This document shows positions 6,194 to 8,326 of a DNA stretch of 8,326 nt, piece by piece. Both the position numbers and the translations under genes were made by a program. Within the stretch, counting starts at the first letter, position 1. Each line of letters starts with the position of its first letter. The notes beneath the pieces were generated by a model that ran no database searches, was not told where the DNA came from, and saw only the letters and a program-made list of their open reading frames with translations. This DNA is from an uncultured Spirochaetales bacterium (GTDB taxonomy: Bacteria; UBP6; UBA1177). The stretch is taken from positions 1-8,326 of the forward strand of contig CACZFE010000116.1 in NCBI GenBank assembly GCA_902780365.1, written 5' to 3'.

Positions 6194-7047
6194 ATGCTTG
6201 CAGTCATCATAAATCCGAGATCGGGCAAAAAACATCTGAAGCGTCAGCGCCACTATCTGATGCTCCTGCTTGAAGAGCACTGTAGCGCTTTCACGACCAG
6301 AGATACCGAGTATAAAGGGCACGCCACGGAAATTGCGCGTGATTTTGTCGAATCGGGCTGCGACACGAAGAGAAGCGGAAAAATATCAAGCTCGGCCTCA
6401 TTCCGCGCGGAACAGGCAACGATTTCGGACGTTTCTGGGGACTGACAAGAAATTACAAACGTTCTCTCGACATCTTTTTTGCCGGCAAACCCCAGCCTTT
6501 GGATATAGGACGTCTTACCTACTTCAGCAACGGTGAGGAACGGCACAGATACTTTATAAATTCTATCGGCTACGGCGTCGATCCGCTCACATGCGTCTAT
6601 GCCGACAAGCTGAAACCCTTCATCGGCTCGCACCATCTTAACTATCTTTTCGGTCTTATCGCAGCAGTTTTCAGGCAGAAACCGATCCCTGTCACGCTGA
6701 AAGTTGACGGAACAGAGTGCTTCAAGTCGGGACTTTTCACGATGAATGTCGGAAACGGACCATACTCAGGCGGCGGGATCAGACAAAACCCCGATGCAGA
6801 CCCGCGGGACGGCATTTTCAACGCGATGTTTGTCGAAAAACCGACGCTCGGACAGCTTTTCAAGGCGCTTCCCAATCTGTTTAACGGTCATCTCACCGAC
6901 GTACCCGTCATCCACACGATAAAAGGCAGCGAAATAGAGATCGAAACTGAAGAAAGCATTGTCGTCGAGACTGACGGGATCTTAATGAATTACAAGGGGA
7001 ACGGACGCCTGAACTGCATCCATAACGCGATAAAATTTATTATTTGA
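6194..7047 (+). pseudogene. Diacylglycerol/lipid kinase (DagK/YegS-type) remnant with internal deletion and frameshift
   Basis: The family phosphorylates diacylglycerol or related lipids at the membrane using ATP. From ATG 6194 the first frame reads MLAVIINPRSGKKHL, a typical kinase start, with 'TEYKGHATEIARDFVESGCD' up to about 6364. The homology then resumes in another frame at about 6367-6390 as 'KNIKLGLIPRGTGNDFGR' and continues to TGA 7045-7047, with 'FINSIGYGVD', 'NVGNGPYSGGGIRQNP' and 'DADPRDGIFNAMFV'. Between the two parts the GGDGT nucleotide-binding motif and its following helix should lie. Only about 23 bases separate the Asp and Lys codons, so roughly 15-20 residues are gone and the frame is broken. 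The usual acidic residue of the late DGE motif also reads DGI ('VVETDGILMNY'). The rest is well preserved, suggesting recent decay or a sequence/assembly error. The 3' end overlaps hutH by 8 bases. Confidence 0.8.
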
Positions 7048-8326
7048 GAGCGCCGACAGCCTTTTCAGCCGTTTTTACGATCTCGTATTCTTTCTTGAGA
7101 ACGTTCATGAACATCGGGTGAAGGAATGCGTCGTTTTCCATGAAGGGAACGTCCTTGCGGATGAGTTTGTAAACCGGTTCGATGCCTGCGCCTGCCTTCA
7201 TCGGTTTTCTGAAATCGATCGCCTGCATTGCGGTAAGAAGCTCGATACAGATGATCTTTACGGTATTTTCAACAACTGCCGTGCACTTTCTTGCAGCAGT
7301 CGTTCCCATGCTGACGTGGTCTTCCTTTCCTGCTGAAGTCGGGATCGAATCGACTGTTGCCGGGAAAGACTGGGTCTTGTTTTCGCTTGCAAGGCTTGCA
7401 GCAGCAACGTGAGCGATCATGAAGCCGCTGTTGAGACCTTTGTTTTTAACCAAAAATGCAGGAGCCTGATTGAAAACGGGGTTGATGAGCTGCTCGATCC
7501 TGCGCTCGGAGATGCTTCCAAGCTCAGAAACAGCCGCAGTGAGGTAATCCATAACGAGTCCGATCGGCTCGCCGTGGAAGTTTCCTGCAGAGATCGTCTC
7601 TTTCTCGTCGGGGAAAATAAGCGGGTTGTCGGTGGAAGAATTGAGCTCTGTCGTGATGACTTTTTCAACATGGCGGAGTGCGTCTCTGACTGCGCCGTGA
7701 ACCTGCGGAGCGCAGCGGAGGCTGTATGCATCCTGAACTTTCGGGCAGTTGCGGTGGCTCTCACGGATCTCCGATTTTGCTATAAGTTTGAGAACGTTTT
7801 CTGAAACTTCCATCTGTCCGGGGTGAGCTCTGACGATATTTACTTTCTGGTCGAAGGCGCGGTCTGTTCCCATGATGCCTTCGATCGTAGACGTAAGCGC
7901 GATATCTGCAAGTTTAAGAAGGTTGTGGACTCTGTGGACTGCGAGTGCGCCGAGAGCCGTCATGACCTGCGTTCCGTTGATGAGAGCAAGTCCTTCTTTC
8001 GCCTTGAGGGTGATGGGTTTGATCTTTTTCGCTTTGAAAACTTCGGCTGTATCGACCATTTTTCCGTCGTCAGTCATTACGAAACCTTCTCCGCAGAGAA
8101 CGATCGCGAGATGAGCCAGAGGAGCAAGGTCGCCGCTTGCGCCGACACTGCCCTGCGACGGGATGAAAGGAATTATATCTTTGTTGAGGAGTTCAAGAAG
8201 TTTGTCGAAAGTCTCGAGTGAAATTCCGCTGAAACCTTTCGCGAGAACGTTTGCGCGAAGAAGCATGATCGCTCTGACAGTCTCTTTGTTGAAAGGTGCG
8301 CCGACACCGATCGCGTGGCTGCGGAT
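7040..8326 (-). CDS. hutH: Histidine ammonia-lyase (partial, N-terminus beyond window)
   Basis: HutH converts L-histidine to urocanate and ammonia, the first step of histidine degradation in the cytoplasm, as a homotetramer. The visible 428 codons enter from the right edge; full-length HutH is about 500-510 residues, so roughly 80 N-terminal residues are missing. The MIO-cofactor triad is intact: GSVGASGDLAPLAH (visible residues 59-72), with Ala-Ser-Gly at 63-65. Other family blocks are QDAYSLRCAPQVHGA (198-212), SAGNFHGEP (246-254), SERRIEQLINP (273-283), NSGFMIAHVAAASLASENK (299-317) and PTSAGKEDHVSMG (329-341). The Ser-His pair in 'IRSHAIGVGAPF' (residues 3-4) is the histidine-type selectivity pair, against His-Leu or Phe-Leu in tyrosine and phenylalanine ammonia-lyases. 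The gene ends at TAA 7040-7042, converging on the kinase remnant. No other hut gene is in the window. Confidence 0.95.
   Translation of the reverse strand: MRSHAIGVGAPFNKETVRAIMLLRANVLAKGFSGISLETFDKLLELLNKDIIPFIPSQGSVGASGDLAPLAHLAIVLCGEGFVMTDDGKMVDTAEVFKAKKIKPITLKAKEGLALINGTQVMTALGALAVHRVHNLLKLADIALTSTIEGIMGTDRAFDQKVNIVRAHPGQMEVSENVLKLIAKSEIRESHRNCPKVQDAYSLRCAPQVHGAVRDALRHVEKVITTELNSSTDNPLIFPDEKETISAGNFHGEPIGLVMDYLTAAVSELGSISERRIEQLINPVFNQAPAFLVKNKGLNSGFMIAHVAAASLASENKTQSFPATVDSIPTSAGKEDHVSMGTTAARKCTAVVENTVKIICIELLTAMQAIDFRKPMKAGAGIEPVYKLIRKDVPFMENDAFLHPMFMNVLKKEYEIVKTAEKAVGALK

Noticed and set aside
6164..6445. Upstream TTG start for the kinase remnant and an intact short protein of 93 codons
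   Set aside because: The kinase homology begins at ATG 6194 (MLAVIINPRSG). The sequence after about 6366 in this frame is out-of-frame translation of the downstream kinase segment, so it is not an independent gene.
7050..7110. Possible intrinsic terminator near the hutH end
   Set aside because: Repeated GGCTG-type words on the minus strand are direct, not inverted, and the T-run lies inside hutH coding sequence, so no stable hairpin plus U-tract could be supported.
7409..7804. Plus-strand open frame of 131 codons opposite hutH
   Set aside because: It is antisense to highly conserved HutH motifs and reflects codon bias of that gene, with no ribosome site or domain of its own.

Overview
The window looks like a Gram-negative bacterial chromosome or a large integrated element of moderate GC content. 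The Gram-negative inference rests on envelope-spanning type IV secretion (T4SS) components, including a VirB8-like inner-membrane/periplasmic protein and an exported protein in the VirB9 position. Nothing here fixes the phylum. No rRNA, tRNA, CRISPR array, transposase, integrase or relaxase was seen.

Region 1 (1-5310, minus strand) is a tightly packed T4SS operon read leftward: VirB2-like pilin, VirB3-like protein, VirB4 ATPase, VirB6-like polytopic membrane protein, VirB8-like protein, then a secreted protein in the VirB9 slot that runs off the left edge. This is the classical virB order without a virB5 between virB4 and virB6. Four of the five junctions are ATGA stop/start overlaps and the fifth is a 17-base overlap, so translation is probably coupled throughout. 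The set would form the pilus subunit, motor and inner-membrane/periplasmic part of a conjugation or secretion channel. VirB10, VirB11, VirD4 and any relaxase would have to lie beyond position 1 or elsewhere.

Region 2 (5311-5580) is a very AT-rich divergent control region between the T4SS operon and a rightward regulator gene. It holds plausible promoters in both directions, two inverted repeats and a 12-base direct repeat near the promoters.

Region 3 (5581-6129, plus strand) encodes a phage-CI-like XRE/S24 regulator in which the usual catalytic serine is replaced by asparagine. Its divergent position makes it the obvious candidate controller of the T4SS operon.

Region 4 (6194-7047, plus strand) is a diacylglycerol kinase-family gene that appears broken. 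The N-terminal and C-terminal parts are in different frames, and the segment that should hold the GGDGT nucleotide-binding motif is missing.

Region 5 (7040-8326, minus strand) is the C-terminal 428 residues of histidine ammonia-lyase (HutH). It converges with the kinase remnant and overlaps it by 8 bases. The last two regions look like ordinary chromosomal metabolism, so the right-hand boundary of a mobile or secretion island may lie between about 6130 and 7040.
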